DNA of 64,000 bases from Berkiella sp963803015 (GCA_963803015.1 CAWDKV010000011.1:434001-498000); one strand, 5' to 3'; positions 1 to 8,414 are shown, numbered from the stretch's first letter. Notes: generated by a model from the sequence alone, not told the origin. Made by a program: numbers and translations.

Positions 1-99
1 GTCAATTTAAAAACCTTGTTTGTCACCAGTGCTAATTCTGATTTAGTTGATATTAATGATGTTGGTGCACATGCAGGAGCCTTATTTATCTCTAATTAA
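1..99 (+). CDS. SMP-30/gluconolactonase-like protein, C-terminal end (partial)
   Basis: The window opens inside a reading frame that runs to TAA at 97-99. The 32 visible residues include LKTLFVTSAN and end in GAHAGALFISN. The pattern of a late beta strand with L-[KR]-TL-[FY]-VTSA followed by AG-x-LF near the end is typical of the last blade of the SMP-30/gluconolactonase/LRE beta-propeller family (lactonases, regucalcin). Only the tail is present, so the substrate cannot be judged. The start lies before position 1. Confidence 0.55.
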   Translation, partial: VNLKTLFVTSANSDLVDINDVGAHAGALFISN

Positions 100-105
100 A
101 AAATA

Positions 106-333
106 TCACATCTTAAATTTTGTACCTCTCTGGAACCCGTTCATAGATGCCATAATATATTTAAAATCACGCCTGTCTGTTGCTGCCAACATTGGATTTA
201 TTTTGACAATCGCGTCATCATCAGGATTTTCCTGGCATGAATTTTTAGTTATGGCGTGATATTCTGGTTGCTGACTTTTGGCATTGCCAAAAGTTGCCTG
301 AATAGTACCGTAATTTAACTCGTGATACTTATG
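106..333 (-). pseudogene. Unassigned gene remnant (C-terminal fragment)
   Basis: On the minus strand a frame is open for about 75 codons and ends in TGA at 106-108. It reads like natural protein (for example NPDDDAIVKINPMLAATD and RDFKYIMASMNGFQRGTKF), but it has no ATG near its upstream end and is closed by an in-frame stop just above 333. It overlaps the start of the F-box/ankyrin gene on the other strand. The likeliest reading is the tail of a gene whose front was lost when the neighbouring gene arrived. No family was recognised, and chance openness cannot be excluded. Confidence 0.3.
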
Positions 334-2151
334 TCAAATACACAACCTTCAGCAATAATTATTTATGGTATATCCGCTGAAATCCTAGCACTCATTCTTT
401 CCTATTTAAGTCCGCGAGAATTATTAAATGCAGCGCAGGTAAGGAAGCGGTGGCAACAGGCAGCCGATGATTCTGTGCTATGGCGAAATTTGATTAAGCG
501 ATATTTTCCCTATTTGGTTGAGAAAACACCGTATCGATACAAAAATAACCCAAAAAAGTTGTTTTTATCAAAATTTTATCGCATAGAAGATATGATAAGA
601 AAAAATCTTGAATATGCACTAATAGAACCTTATGTTTTAGCAAGTGTACGAGGCGATATTGCAAAAATTGAAGCAGCTCAAATTAGTGAAGTAGCCAAAA
701 ACACTTTGTATATCATTGCTTCGGCATTAGGTCATTTTATAAAATTTGAACAATTAAATTATCATGCAAAAGGGAGTGCATTTATCCTTGCTGCGAGCAT
801 GGGATATCTTTCATCTTGCGAAATGATATTAGCATTAACAAATATTACTACGATTGACAGGGGTTGGGCACTACGTTACGCAGCACAACATGGACATCTT
901 GACGCAGTTGAGTATTTACTACCTCAAATTGGACAAAATATTTCTACTAATCCTAAAGGTTGGGCACTATACTTTTCAGCTAGAAATGGGCATCTTTACG
1001 TAGTTGAACACTTATTAACTCATGTTGGACAAGAGATTTCTGCTGTTGATAAAGGTTGGGCGCTACGCTTAGCAGCTGAACATGGGCATCTTAATGTGGT
1101 TCAGTATTTGCTAACTCAAATTGGACAAAAGATTTCTGCTAATGATAAAGGTTTGGCGCTACACTTAGCAGCTAAAAATGGGCATCTTAACGTAATTGTG
1201 CCTTTGCTAATTAATGCTAGACAAGAGATTCCTACTGTTAGCAAAGAATACGCATTACTCCGAGCTGCTGAAAATGGTCATTCTACCGTGGTGGAGTATT
1301 TGCTAACTCATGCTGGACAAGAAATTTCTGCTAATGATAAAGGTTTGGCGCTACGCTTAGCAGCTAAAAATGGGCATCTTACCGAAGTTGAGCATTTATT
1401 AACTCATGCTGGACAAGAGATTTCTGCTTATGATAAAGGTTTGGCGCTACGCTTAGCTGCTCAAAATGGGCATCTTACCACAGTTGAGCATTTATTAACT
1501 CAAGCTGGGCAAGAGATTTCTGTAGGTGATAAAGGTCTGATGCTACGCTTAGCAGCTAAAAATGGGCATCTTACCGTAGTTGAGCATTTATTAACTCATG
1601 CTGGACAAGAGATTTCTGCTTATGATAAAGGTTTGGCGCTACGCTTAGCTGCTCAAAATGGGCATCTTACCACAGTTGAGCATTTATTAACTCAAGCTGG
1701 GCAAGAGATTTCTGTAGGTGATAAAGGTCTGATGCTATGCTTAGCTGCTCAAAATGGGCATCAAGACATTGAGTCTTTTCTATTAAATAGATATGGACAC
1801 GAATTACCCTTTGCTACCATTATTAATGCTATTAGGTTCACTCGATCCTATAAGTGCTACGCTTTACAAACGGCGGCATCTTTAAGAAATATGTTGTTTT
1901 CTTTTCATTCTTCGGTATCTATTGAGGAAATTAAGGAGCCTGTGCCACTTCCCTTGGCCACCCAACCATTGACTCAACAACCTACGTTACTTCCTCAGGT
2001 AGCGCAATCACCAACATTAACGCCTATGATGATGCAAGAGCGACTAACGAATGCTGTTCGTAACTCACAATCCGGATCTTTCAATAACAGCACTCAAAGT
2101 GATGCCGAAAATCATCTGACATTTAGATTAAATCGCCTTAGATTTCGATAA
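331..2151 (+). CDS. F-box-like and ankyrin-repeat protein
   Basis: This predicted eukaryotic-like protein has about 606 residues from ATG 331 (a GTG lies nine bases upstream). Residues about 10-55 match an F-box: hydrophobic helix ILALILSYLS, then PRELLNAAQVRKRWQQ and LWRNL. Residues about 170-500 are a run of ankyrin repeats of 32 residues (pattern KG-x-AL-R-LAA-x-NGHL-x-VVE-x-LL) rather than the usual 33. The last 90 residues are Pro/Gln/Thr-rich. F-box proteins join SCF ubiquitin ligases through Skp1, and bacterial versions are translocated effectors in Legionella-type organisms. That role is inferred here, since no secretion signal can be proved by eye. Codons 1354-1737 carry a near-perfect duplication, listed separately. 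No clear ribosome binding site precedes either start. Confidence 0.85.
   Translation: MSNTQPSAIIIYGISAEILALILSYLSPRELLNAAQVRKRWQQAADDSVLWRNLIKRYFPYLVEKTPYRYKNNPKKLFLSKFYRIEDMIRKNLEYALIEPYVLASVRGDIAKIEAAQISEVAKNTLYIIASALGHFIKFEQLNYHAKGSAFILAASMGYLSSCEMILALTNITTIDRGWALRYAAQHGHLDAVEYLLPQIGQNISTNPKGWALYFSARNGHLYVVEHLLTHVGQEISAVDKGWALRLAAEHGHLNVVQYLLTQIGQKISANDKGLALHLAAKNGHLNVIVPLLINARQEIPTVSKEYALLRAAENGHSTVVEYLLTHAGQEISANDKGLALRLAAKNGHLTEVEHLLTHAGQEISAYDKGLALRLAAQNGHLTTVEHLLTQAGQEISVGDKGLMLRLAAKNGHLTVVEHLLTHAGQEISAYDKGLALRLAAQNGHLTTVEHLLTQAGQEISVGDKGLMLCLAAQNGHQDIESFLLNRYGHELPFATIINAIRFTRSYKCYALQTAASLRNMLFSFHSSVSIEEIKEPVPLPLATQPLTQQPTLLPQVAQSPTLTPMMMQERLTNAVRNSQSGSFNNSTQSDAENHLTFRLNRLRFR
1354..1737 (+). 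repeat. 192-bp tandem duplication inside the ankyrin array
   Basis: Two head-to-tail copies of a two-repeat block (64 codons) lie at about 1354-1545 and 1546-1737. The stretch beginning TATGATAAAGGTTTGGCG recurs exactly 192 bases apart (1429 and 1621), and the long flanks are nearly identical, whereas other ankyrin repeats in the gene differ at many bases. Near-identity at DNA level marks a recent unequal exchange or slippage event that added two in-frame ankyrin repeats. Confidence 0.85.
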
Positions 2152-2197
2152 TTGATAACTTCGCATATTGTTCTTAGTGTACCTAAGACTTAACCCT

Positions 2198-3445
2198 TTA
2201 AAGAGATTTTTGAACAGAAGCTTGGTATCGTTTATATCCTTCTTTTGCTTTATCAACATATAGATTTGCACTTAAAAATAATCTTTGGTTAGCGAGAAAT
2301 TTAAAATTGGGAAGTTCCACAGATTTAGCATATTCTACTGCTTCCTTCGCATAAACAGTGGATTCAGCTTTCCGATGGGATTGCGCGAGTTTAGCGACTG
2401 AAAGAGGGATAACATGAAAATGAGATGACAACAATCTATTAAGCCCCATCATGTGACCACTACCTACAATTACTATTTTATCTTTGTTACTACCCGATTT
2501 AATTATTTCCTGTGCAATGACTTTATTTCTATCTTCTACGCCTTCCGGTGAAACCCAATCATACTCGGAGGGTAAAGTCACACGTGGAACATTCGCGCAA
2601 TCTGCCAATGAATGCTCCACAAAAGATTGATGGCAAGCAAAAAGATCAACAGGTTGTTTATGTATATTTAATTGTAGTGCTACTTTTTCAATAGCCACCG
2701 CATTAGACCAATGATATCCCGAATAAGATTTAGCAGAAAAAGCTTCAGTAAAAAGTGTATCAATATTATAAGATTGTATAAGATGCAAAATAATTAACTC
2801 ATACATAAAGGAATTTAAAGAATAATGTTGTTCACCAATTAATATCAGCAACGGTTTATTTTCTTTTATACTTTTATTTTTTTCCGCTTGCAATTTTTCA
2901 GATAATTCATTGTAAATTTTGTCAATTTCTTGCTCAATTTCTTGATGTACTTTTTCATTCAATGTTATTTCACTTAATTTTTGCAAAAAAGAGGGCGGAG
3001 ATTGCAGGGTAATATCATCTACATTAAATTTAGAAAGATATATTTTTCGATCCCGCTTTCCCGGATTTATATTAAATTTCTGCAGAAGAGAGCAAACATT
3101 TAAATTCTCATTTTTTATTGCATTATAGTATGGGTCAGAATATTTTGGACGCACCTCAGCTTCTAAAATGGTTTCTAATTTTTTTAAATCAACCTTATCA
3201 ACATGCCGAAGATAAAATGTTAGTTTTTGAACAATATATTTGTTTGCAACTTCATTCAGCATTAAATTTATAATTTTGATTTTATCACGTGCATCAAGAG
3301 CATATTCTATAGAATCAATCATTTGTTTTTCTTCATCAATTGTTTCATTCTTGACAGTTACGGACAATGATTTCTCTAATGGGAAGATAGAGGAAGAATA
3401 CAATATAAAAACACAAGCCATAACAAAAATACTGATAAAATTCAT
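2198..3445 (-). CDS. Secreted EreA/ChaN/TIKI-like superfamily protein
   Basis: ATG at 3445 gives about 415 residues; a longer TTG-started form would begin at 3457. The N-terminus has a hydrophobic stretch (FISIFVMACVFILYSSS) that fits a signal peptide. The C-terminal half has the two hallmarks of the EreA/ChaN-like/TraB-TIKI fold: LLILIGEQHYSLNS with its Glu-Gln-His near residue 205, and a later IVIVGSGHMMGLNRLL. In these families the GE-x-H and GH motifs line an active or haem/metal-binding site. The middle (about 20-190) is helical and charged and was not recognised. It is probably exported to the periplasm or beyond; the substrate is unknown. Confidence 0.6.
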   Translation of the reverse strand: MNFISIFVMACVFILYSSSIFPLEKSLSVTVKNETIDEEKQMIDSIEYALDARDKIKIINLMLNEVANKYIVQKLTFYLRHVDKVDLKKLETILEAEVRPKYSDPYYNAIKNENLNVCSLLQKFNINPGKRDRKIYLSKFNVDDITLQSPPSFLQKLSEITLNEKVHQEIEQEIDKIYNELSEKLQAEKNKSIKENKPLLILIGEQHYSLNSFMYELIILHLIQSYNIDTLFTEAFSAKSYSGYHWSNAVAIEKVALQLNIHKQPVDLFACHQSFVEHSLADCANVPRVTLPSEYDWVSPEGVEDRNKVIAQEIIKSGSNKDKIVIVGSGHMMGLNRLLSSHFHVIPLSVAKLAQSHRKAESTVYAKEAVEYAKSVELPNFKFLANQRLFLSANLYVDKAKEGYKRYQASVQKSL

Positions 3446-3642
3446 TATTGATCTCAAAAAGGTGCAATTCTTTTATTCTAGTTGCATTTTTTATAACTGG
3501 CAGATAGTTGGAAATTCCATCAGCTTCAAAGCACTCTATTAGCAGCATTGATTTATTCAACTCCCATTTTTTCTTCAAGGTTGCTATATTTTTATTCAGC
3601 TAAACAGAAATTGTAAGAATGGACAGGGCGACAAAGCGATTC

Positions 3643-3683
3643 AAAAAAACTCCTCCTTTAATCTTGATAGATTAGAGGAGGAG
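3643..3683 (-). terminator. Rho-independent terminator of the small lipoprotein gene
   Basis: A 14-bp stem (CTCCTCCTTTAATC at 3650-3663 pairing with GATTAGAGGAGGAG at 3670-3683, one imperfect pair) with a six-base loop is followed on the minus strand by seven T (3643-3649). It lies 14 bases after the stop of the small lipoprotein gene. Confidence 0.85.
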
Positions 3684-3696
3684 ACAGATGTCTAGA

Positions 3697-3819
3697 TTAA
3701 TCGCAACATTTTTTAACTGGTGCGACGGAGTCACAACACCCAAAACCTAATGGTCCTGATGCACAACCACCTAGCGCCAATAAAAAAGCAACTAGAGAGA
3801 CGATTTTTACTATTTTCAT
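3697..3819 (-). CDS. Small Cys-rich lipoprotein (40 aa)
   Basis: This short gene starts with ATG at 3819 and stops with TAA at 3697-3699. It is preceded by a strong ribosome binding site (GGAGG, four bases from the start) and followed by a clear terminator, which makes it a real single-gene unit. The product begins MKIVKIVSLVAFLLALGGC, a lipoprotein signal peptide with lipobox ALGGC (Cys-19 would be lipidated). The mature part of about 22 residues is Gly/Cys-rich, with two CC pairs (GFGCCDS and KKCCD). It resembles entericidin-size lipoproteins in layout only. A metal-binding or toxin-like role is possible but unproven. Confidence 0.8.
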   Translation of the reverse strand: MKIVKIVSLVAFLLALGGCASGPLGFGCCDSVAPVKKCCD

Positions 3820-4121
3820 AGATCCTCCAAACTTATTGTTAATTAATAACGCTGATTAGAGTTTTCATTTATCAGAAAGGTTTCTTTTAGTCTGGATAAA
3901 AATATAGTTTTTCTCATAAATAAACACAATCATTAGAACTCCTTGAAATAATTGAAAATTTAAGAAACCATGTGGATGATTTTAACGCCAGTAAAAAGAA
4001 TAAAAATAAATGGATTGCCAGGTTGAAAACCTTAGTGCCAATATAATAGGTAGAAGAGAATGCATTTAAAGTGTATTTACTCATTTGTTTAAGTCTTTGA
4101 GGAAAGAAATTAGGAGGGGGT
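3820..4121. other. Divergent intergenic region
   Basis: About 300 bases separate the small lipoprotein gene (minus) from the secreted-protein gene (plus). A perfect TATAAT lies at 4042-4047, with no well-spaced -35 box (TTGCCA at 4015-4020 is 21 bases away). A strong ribosome binding site, AGGAGGGGG, sits at 4112-4120. No open frame or RNA gene was recognised. Confidence 0.4.
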
Positions 4122-4388
4122 ATGAAGAAAGTATTATTTTGTGGCGTTGTGTCGCTGTTACTTTACTTAGTTTCTTTTTCAGCAATGGCTGCTTACCAGA
4201 TCTTGTCAGATGGCAGTATCCAAACAGCTGTTAATAACGGAAATGGCGCTTCAACCGAAATAACAGCGGAACCAGATGGCACGCTTATTACGGTAGATGT
4301 CAGTGCTTATGGACCTGTAACAACAACAATACAAAATCCTGATGGTTCAGAAACTGTGAAATACAGTACAAGTGGTTTTTTTAATTAA
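4122..4388 (+). CDS. Small secreted protein of unknown function
   Basis: This 88-residue protein has a clear signal peptide: MKK, hydrophobic VLFCGVVSLLLYLVSF, then SAMAA with cleavage expected after it. The mature part (about 65 residues) is Thr/Gly/Asn-rich and made of short beta-like strands (TEITAEPDGTLITVDV, TTTIQNPDGSETVKY). An excellent ribosome binding site two bases upstream of ATG 4122 supports the start. It was not matched to a family. It is likely periplasmic or secreted. Confidence 0.75.
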   Translation: MKKVLFCGVVSLLLYLVSFSAMAAYQILSDGSIQTAVNNGNGASTEITAEPDGTLITVDVSAYGPVTTTIQNPDGSETVKYSTSGFFN

Positions 4389-4410
4389 AATCCTTCTTGG
4401 ATTGAAGCTT

Positions 4411-5580
4411 CTATAATCGGTTATCCATTAGCCGTAAAGGAGCTCGTTGAGAAGCAAGCACTTCGTCTTTAGTAACGGATCTGTAATTACTATTGAAAAG
4501 TATGTCTGCCTTTAGATTTTCTGGCAAACTTTCCAGGTAATTGTTATCAAGTACTAGCTCAAGCAGTATCAGTTCGGTGAATTTTTGAGGAAGGCTTTGA
4601 AGTTCATTATCAGCTAGACACAATATTTGTAACAAGCTCAAATTTCCAATTTCATCTGGCAATATCTTGAGTTTGTTTTTAGTGAGATCAAGTTTTTTCA
4701 GGTTGCCAAGTTTACCAATTTGAGAAGGCAAATCCTCGAGCTTATTATTGTCAAGAAGCAGTGTTTGCAAGGCAGATAATTCGCCAATTTCAGCTACTAA
4801 GATGTTGAGTTGATTATTATAAAGGCTAAGTATATGCAGCCCTGTTAATTTTTTAATTTCAGGAGGCAAACTCTGAATTCGGTTGTTGCTTAAGATTAAA
4901 TTCCTAAGCGTCGTAAGTTCTCCTATTTCCGGCGGCAAGCTTAGAAGGTAATTACTGTTAAGACGTAGCTCTACAAGGAAATCAAAAATATGTTTATATT
5001 TAGGATCTCTAATTATTTTTCCTGGGAAGCGTGTAAGACAGCAAGCCCCTAAGTCTAATACCCCAAAAGATTTTTCTAATTGTAGTTTTTGAAGTTTGGA
5101 ATCAATAATCGCTGTGTTAATTTGAAAGATAATATCTTCGCGAATTAAAAATCTGCGAGTATCATCGAGGATATCTGCGCAGCTATCTAGTTTTTTAAAA
5201 CAAGCGATTACAGTTGGTGAATTTTGAGTTATTCTTAATATAACTAGCTTATTGCTGAATAAATAATCTACTTCATCATCTTGTATATCGATACAAGCTT
5301 CCCTTTCACTTTCTATTTTTTCAATAGAATCCTGTCTCAAGTGCTTATTCCTGTATTTTGTAAAACGAAATAAATCAGTCGCCTGTTGAAATTGATGACA
5401 AACCGCACTCGTATTAGCACCAAAAGTCTTTCCAGTCGGCGTAGCATGTGCCATGATTAATGCTAGCACGTCAAGCGGGGTGAGCAAAAGGCGAGAATTT
5501 TGAACAATATTGGCAGAGGCAGAATCATTTCCTTCTATTACAGTATGGGCTTTTTTTTTGTCTTTTATACCACTTTTCAT
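4411..5580 (-). CDS. F-box-like and leucine-rich-repeat protein (paralog 1)
   Basis: This protein has 389 residues; ATG 5580 is preceded by AAAGGA at a good distance. Residues about 32-75 (LLLTPLDVLALIMAHA, then AVCHQFQQATDLFRF) look like a degenerate F-box, closely matching the same region of the second LRR protein at 14574-16058. Residues about 190-370 carry six to seven LRRs of 23 residues (consensus LQSLPPEIGELT-x-L-x-x-L-x-L-x-x-N-x), the bacterial/plant intracellular class. This layout (F-box-like + LRR) suggests an effector that recruits host ubiquitin machinery, which is an inference. Next to it lies the convergent small secreted-protein gene. Confidence 0.8.
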   Translation of the reverse strand: MKSGIKDKKKAHTVIEGNDSASANIVQNSRLLLTPLDVLALIMAHATPTGKTFGANTSAVCHQFQQATDLFRFTKYRNKHLRQDSIEKIESEREACIDIQDDEVDYLFSNKLVILRITQNSPTVIACFKKLDSCADILDDTRRFLIREDIIFQINTAIIDSKLQKLQLEKSFGVLDLGACCLTRFPGKIIRDPKYKHIFDFLVELRLNSNYLLSLPPEIGELTTLRNLILSNNRIQSLPPEIKKLTGLHILSLYNNQLNILVAEIGELSALQTLLLDNNKLEDLPSQIGKLGNLKKLDLTKNKLKILPDEIGNLSLLQILCLADNELQSLPQKFTELILLELVLDNNYLESLPENLKADILFNSNYRSVTKDEVLASQRAPLRLMDNRL

Positions 5581-5691
5581 CTATCATCCTTTAACATTTG
5601 TGAATGGCATTTTACTTAAAATAAAGTGAAAATCAACCACATGTGTAAGAATGTAATTATTCATACTTGCTTAGAAAAATAGTTGAGGTTC

Positions 5692-5728
5692 TCTTACGTA
5701 AGACCAGAATAGCCAAGACTATTCTGGT
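5692..5728. other. Two adjacent palindromes between LRR and MerR genes
   Basis: TCTTACGTAAGA (5692-5703) is a perfect 12-bp palindrome. It is followed at once by ACCAGAATAG-ccaaga-CTATTCTGGT (5703-5728), a 10-bp stem with a six-base loop. They lie about 25 bases beyond the stop of the MerR/TipAS gene. No T-run follows on either strand, so this is a hairpin or protein site rather than a textbook terminator. Confidence 0.5.
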
Positions 5729-5751
5729 GTAGATAGTTAATGGAAAAAAGA

Positions 5752-6564
5752 CTAGGATAATTCGCGTTCAGCAAACACCATCATAGCTTCTGCCAAAAAT
5801 TGGGTCAGCTTTGGATGATAGGAGCTAATGAATTTATCAAAATCAGGATGTTCACAATAATATTGTGCTAGTTTTTTATAGCCTTCTTTATCGAGCGTCC
5901 AGAAATTTTTGATACTTTCAAAGTGTTTGCGGATCTGAATTTGAACATCCTTATCTGCGGGCTGCAAATGCTTATCAATGGCTGCTGCAAGCACTTTTAA
6001 AAGTTTATCTTGCTCATCTTTGATGCTGTTAATTTTATCTACACTCCAGCTTTGCGCTTTTAAATTACATTCATCAATTTGTGCTTGGGTTGCCAATCCA
6101 ATATCAACCATGTACTTTTGGTATGCTTGCTGTTTACTTGAATCTAAATCTGGCCCCCAGATCATTTTGGTTTCTTTAGTCATACGATAATCCTCAATTA
6201 ATTGAATAATGTTATTCCAATGAATTGATCCATTGTCTTTAAGGTCTTGAATAATCCTCTCCAATGTTCTGTCGGCATTCTCAAGCTGGGTGATTTGATT
6301 TCGAATCGTTTGCTTTTGGGCAAGAAAATGCTCTAATGCATTTGATTCTTTATTCAATAACCCTTGTACTTCAGATAGCTCAAAACCAAAAAACTTGAGA
6401 GAAATAATCTGCTGTAAGCGCAATAGATCAGTCTCGGCGTATAAACGATAACCATTTGGTAGACGAACAGAGGGTTTTAGTAAGCCTATCTTATCGTAAT
6501 GATGTAATGTGCGTACCGACACATTTGAGATCTTACTGAACTCTTTTATATACCATTGGGCCAT
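5752..6564 (-). CDS. MerR-family regulator with TipAS ligand-binding domain
   Basis: This protein has 270 residues. The N-terminal MerR winged-helix domain (about 1-75) shows YIKEFSKISNVSVRTLHHYD-type helices, then LLKPSVRLPNGYRLY. A coiled dimerisation helix (about 80-115) follows, then a C-terminal all-helical domain of the TipAS type (about 145-265). TipAS domains bind drugs or other hydrophobic ligands, and such regulators twist promoters with a 19-bp spacer to turn on efflux or stress genes. ATG 6564 has AGGAG eight bases upstream. The candidate operator at 6596-6614 suggests autoregulation. Its target is not obvious among the neighbours. Confidence 0.9.
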   Translation of the reverse strand: MAQWYIKEFSKISNVSVRTLHHYDKIGLLKPSVRLPNGYRLYAETDLLRLQQIISLKFFGFELSEVQGLLNKESNALEHFLAQKQTIRNQITQLENADRTLERIIQDLKDNGSIHWNNIIQLIEDYRMTKETKMIWGPDLDSSKQQAYQKYMVDIGLATQAQIDECNLKAQSWSVDKINSIKDEQDKLLKVLAAAIDKHLQPADKDVQIQIRKHFESIKNFWTLDKEGYKKLAQYYCEHPDFDKFISSYHPKLTQFLAEAMMVFAERELS

Positions 6565-6584
6565 TGTTTGTACTCCTTAACATC

Positions 6585-6614
6585 AGACTAAAGTATGACG
6601 CAACGTTAGGGTCA
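6585..6614 (-). promoter_or_regulatory. MerR-type promoter/operator of the TipAS regulator
   Basis: Read on the minus strand, TTGACC is followed after 19 bases by TAGTCT, the long spacer that MerR proteins correct. Within it lies TGACCCTAACGTTGCGTCA (6596-6614), centred on the palindrome AACGTT. CCTAACGTT-GCG elements are known sites for drug-sensing MerR regulators (recalled from the family, not searched). It lies about 30 bases upstream of the regulator's start, consistent with autoregulation. Confidence 0.55.
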
Positions 6615-6648
6615 AATCTTTTTTGCCTAGCCATTTCGCCACCAAACC

Positions 6649-7623
6649 TTACTCAGGCTTGCTGGGCTTACTTTTTGAAGTTTCATGCATGAAAGGTGGG
6701 TCAACAATTTTTAAAGAGGGTGGGGTGCTTAACCGGAAAACAAGTGCCTTTTTTCTGGAAGTTTCTGGGGTTGAGGGCACAGCACGATTCAATGCCATCA
6801 CATATTCCTTAAATTCAGCAAAATTGAGTTCTTTTTGATTTTCAACTTTAATCCTAAGCTGTGGATTATTCATCAATATAGCCCCATTTAATATGCCTTT
6901 AAAGTTATCTCGATAGTTAAATTCCACTTGTATTCGCTGCGCAACCATTCCCCAAGCCTCCTGGACACCAGGATTTTTTGCTAAATCAGAAACAACTTTA
7001 ATATAATCGTAGTATTTATCATAATCTTTTCTAAGTACGACAAAATCAAAACTATTTTTGCCGCCCTCATTAGAAACATCAAACTTTCCTACATATCCTG
7101 GGCCACCATGAACGAAACTCGCTAATTCCTTAAAGTATTTTTTTAAATCTTGTAAATTTTCTTTTAGCTTAGCTTGGGTTTGTTCATCTATCATTTTTTC
7201 TATTAAAGTGATTATCCCATATTGATTAAAGTTTCGAATAGAGTCAATTTTATCTTGAAAAAATGGTAATTCACTTGAAGAAACCACCTTAAGAAGGGTA
7301 TTGTCCCCAGAGCCTAAGCCAATATCATTTCTTGCCGAATATAATTGTGCGTAATGTTCATCATCTAAACGAAACCCTGAAAATATTCTTACTTTATTGG
7401 AGTCTTCATTAAGTGTGCATTTTGAGTCAGGCGTTATCACTTCAAATTTAATCTCGGGCGCTATCTTTTCTAGCATTTCCTGCAAAAAAACCAGATCAAC
7501 AATTCCTTTAGGGAGAAAGAAGTCAAGGTTTTTCTGTAATCGATTATTTTCATCCCTATTTTTCAAAATACCGATTAAGATAAAGTTAATAGCGGCAACA
7601 CCTGTTTGAGGATAACCCGGCAT
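6649..7623 (-). CDS. Hypothetical protein, possible effector
   Basis: This protein has 324 residues and was not recognised. The mixed alpha/beta sequence includes a motif region FRLDDEHYAQLYSARNDIG with GSGDNTLLKVVSSSE (about residues 80-115), a helix-rich middle and a Pro/Ser/Lys-rich tail (PPFMHETSKSKPSKPE). The start is uncertain: ATG 7623 is the only Met at the front, it has no ribosome binding site, and the frame stays open about 15 codons upstream without another start. The N-terminus may therefore be truncated. The basic, Ser-rich tail is compatible with a type IV secretion signal, but that cannot be shown by eye. Confidence 0.5.
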   Translation of the reverse strand: MPGYPQTGVAAINFILIGILKNRDENNRLQKNLDFFLPKGIVDLVFLQEMLEKIAPEIKFEVITPDSKCTLNEDSNKVRIFSGFRLDDEHYAQLYSARNDIGLGSGDNTLLKVVSSSELPFFQDKIDSIRNFNQYGIITLIEKMIDEQTQAKLKENLQDLKKYFKELASFVHGGPGYVGKFDVSNEGGKNSFDFVVLRKDYDKYYDYIKVVSDLAKNPGVQEAWGMVAQRIQVEFNYRDNFKGILNGAILMNNPQLRIKVENQKELNFAEFKEYVMALNRAVPSTPETSRKKALVFRLSTPPSLKIVDPPFMHETSKSKPSKPE

Positions 7624-7859
7624 GACTGCATGATTCTTGAAATACTGTTCTATAGATGATTTTAAGACCTATAGAATCTATTTAAGTTCCGCAAATAGTG
7701 CTTGTACACATACGTCATCAACGTGGACTAGATGGTTCGATTGAAGCACTGGCTAAATACCTGATGAAAATGATGCAAGCTTACGCTGCATTTTAATAAT
7801 TATTGAAAATAGGGTGAGAACTCGATACTATTTTTCTTTTAGAATTGAGGCAAAAAGTC

Positions 7860-8414
7860 ATGTCACTAACCGGCGCACTGTCTAAGTTATTAACTCCTTT
7901 TTATAGTTCGAAAAAAAACACATCTGCCTTCCCTCATTCTCCCTCTGGTAACAAAGAAAGAGCACAAAGATTGAGTCAATTATTTTGCTCTGATACCAAA
8001 TCGACTAATGCGTTGATAGAAAAAATGATGGATCAGCTTGCCAGTAGTGATTCTCGATTAACATCTCGTAGGCACTCATTAAAAGCGGGTATGCAGAGAA
8101 TTTGGTCCGAGATATTTGATGTAAAAGCGCTTGAAAAAAAGATTGAATCTGTTCTGCTCGCAGAGTTTAGCGATGCAGAGCTAAGTGCCCTCTATACACT
8201 ATGTCAGACAGAAGCAGGGTGTAGTGCTTTATTAAAATTAGGTATACTTTCTCAAGCAAGTTTGCAATTTTCTCAAGAAATGATGCCAAGATTTCAACCC
8301 AAAGTTAATAAATTGCTTGAAGATGAGTTGGGAGGAAAAATATCATTTCAATTCATATGGGATACCGCATTCGGCACAGCCACTGAGTTTGTGCAAGGGA
8401 AACCAAAGCCATAA
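7860..8414 (+). CDS. Hypothetical protein with DUF2059-like helical region
   Basis: ATG 7860 is preceded by TTGAGG at about ten bases and gives 184 residues; a TTG start five codons earlier is less likely. The segment about 90-160 (LLAEFSDAELSALYTLCQTEAGCSALLKL, then SQEMMPRFQPKVNKLLEDEL) resembles the paired helices of DUF2059 proteins, in which F-[ST]-x-x-EL-x-AL-x-x-[FL]-x-x-T-x-x-G recurs. The N-terminal 30 residues are Ser/Lys-rich and not a clear signal peptide, which is unusual for DUF2059. Function unknown. Confidence 0.5.
   Translation: MSLTGALSKLLTPFYSSKKNTSAFPHSPSGNKERAQRLSQLFCSDTKSTNALIEKMMDQLASSDSRLTSRRHSLKAGMQRIWSEIFDVKALEKKIESVLLAEFSDAELSALYTLCQTEAGCSALLKLGILSQASLQFSQEMMPRFQPKVNKLLEDELGGKISFQFIWDTAFGTATEFVQGKPKP

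Noticed and set aside
47..259. 70-codon plus-strand frame
   Set aside because: It overlaps the end of the SMP-30-like gene in another frame, has no ribosome binding site and shows no protein-like pattern.
272..292. Hairpin ACTTTTGGC-att-GCCAAAAGT as a terminator
   Set aside because: The stem is perfect, but no T-run follows on either strand and it lies inside the minus-strand remnant frame.
1000..1800. Possible CRISPR or satellite array
   Set aside because: The 96-base period is the 32-codon ankyrin repeat in a single open frame.
7690..7795. Short plus-strand frame ending KYLMKMMQAYAAF
   Set aside because: It reads partly like protein but is under 40 codons, has no clear start or RBS and no family match; it may be a remnant.
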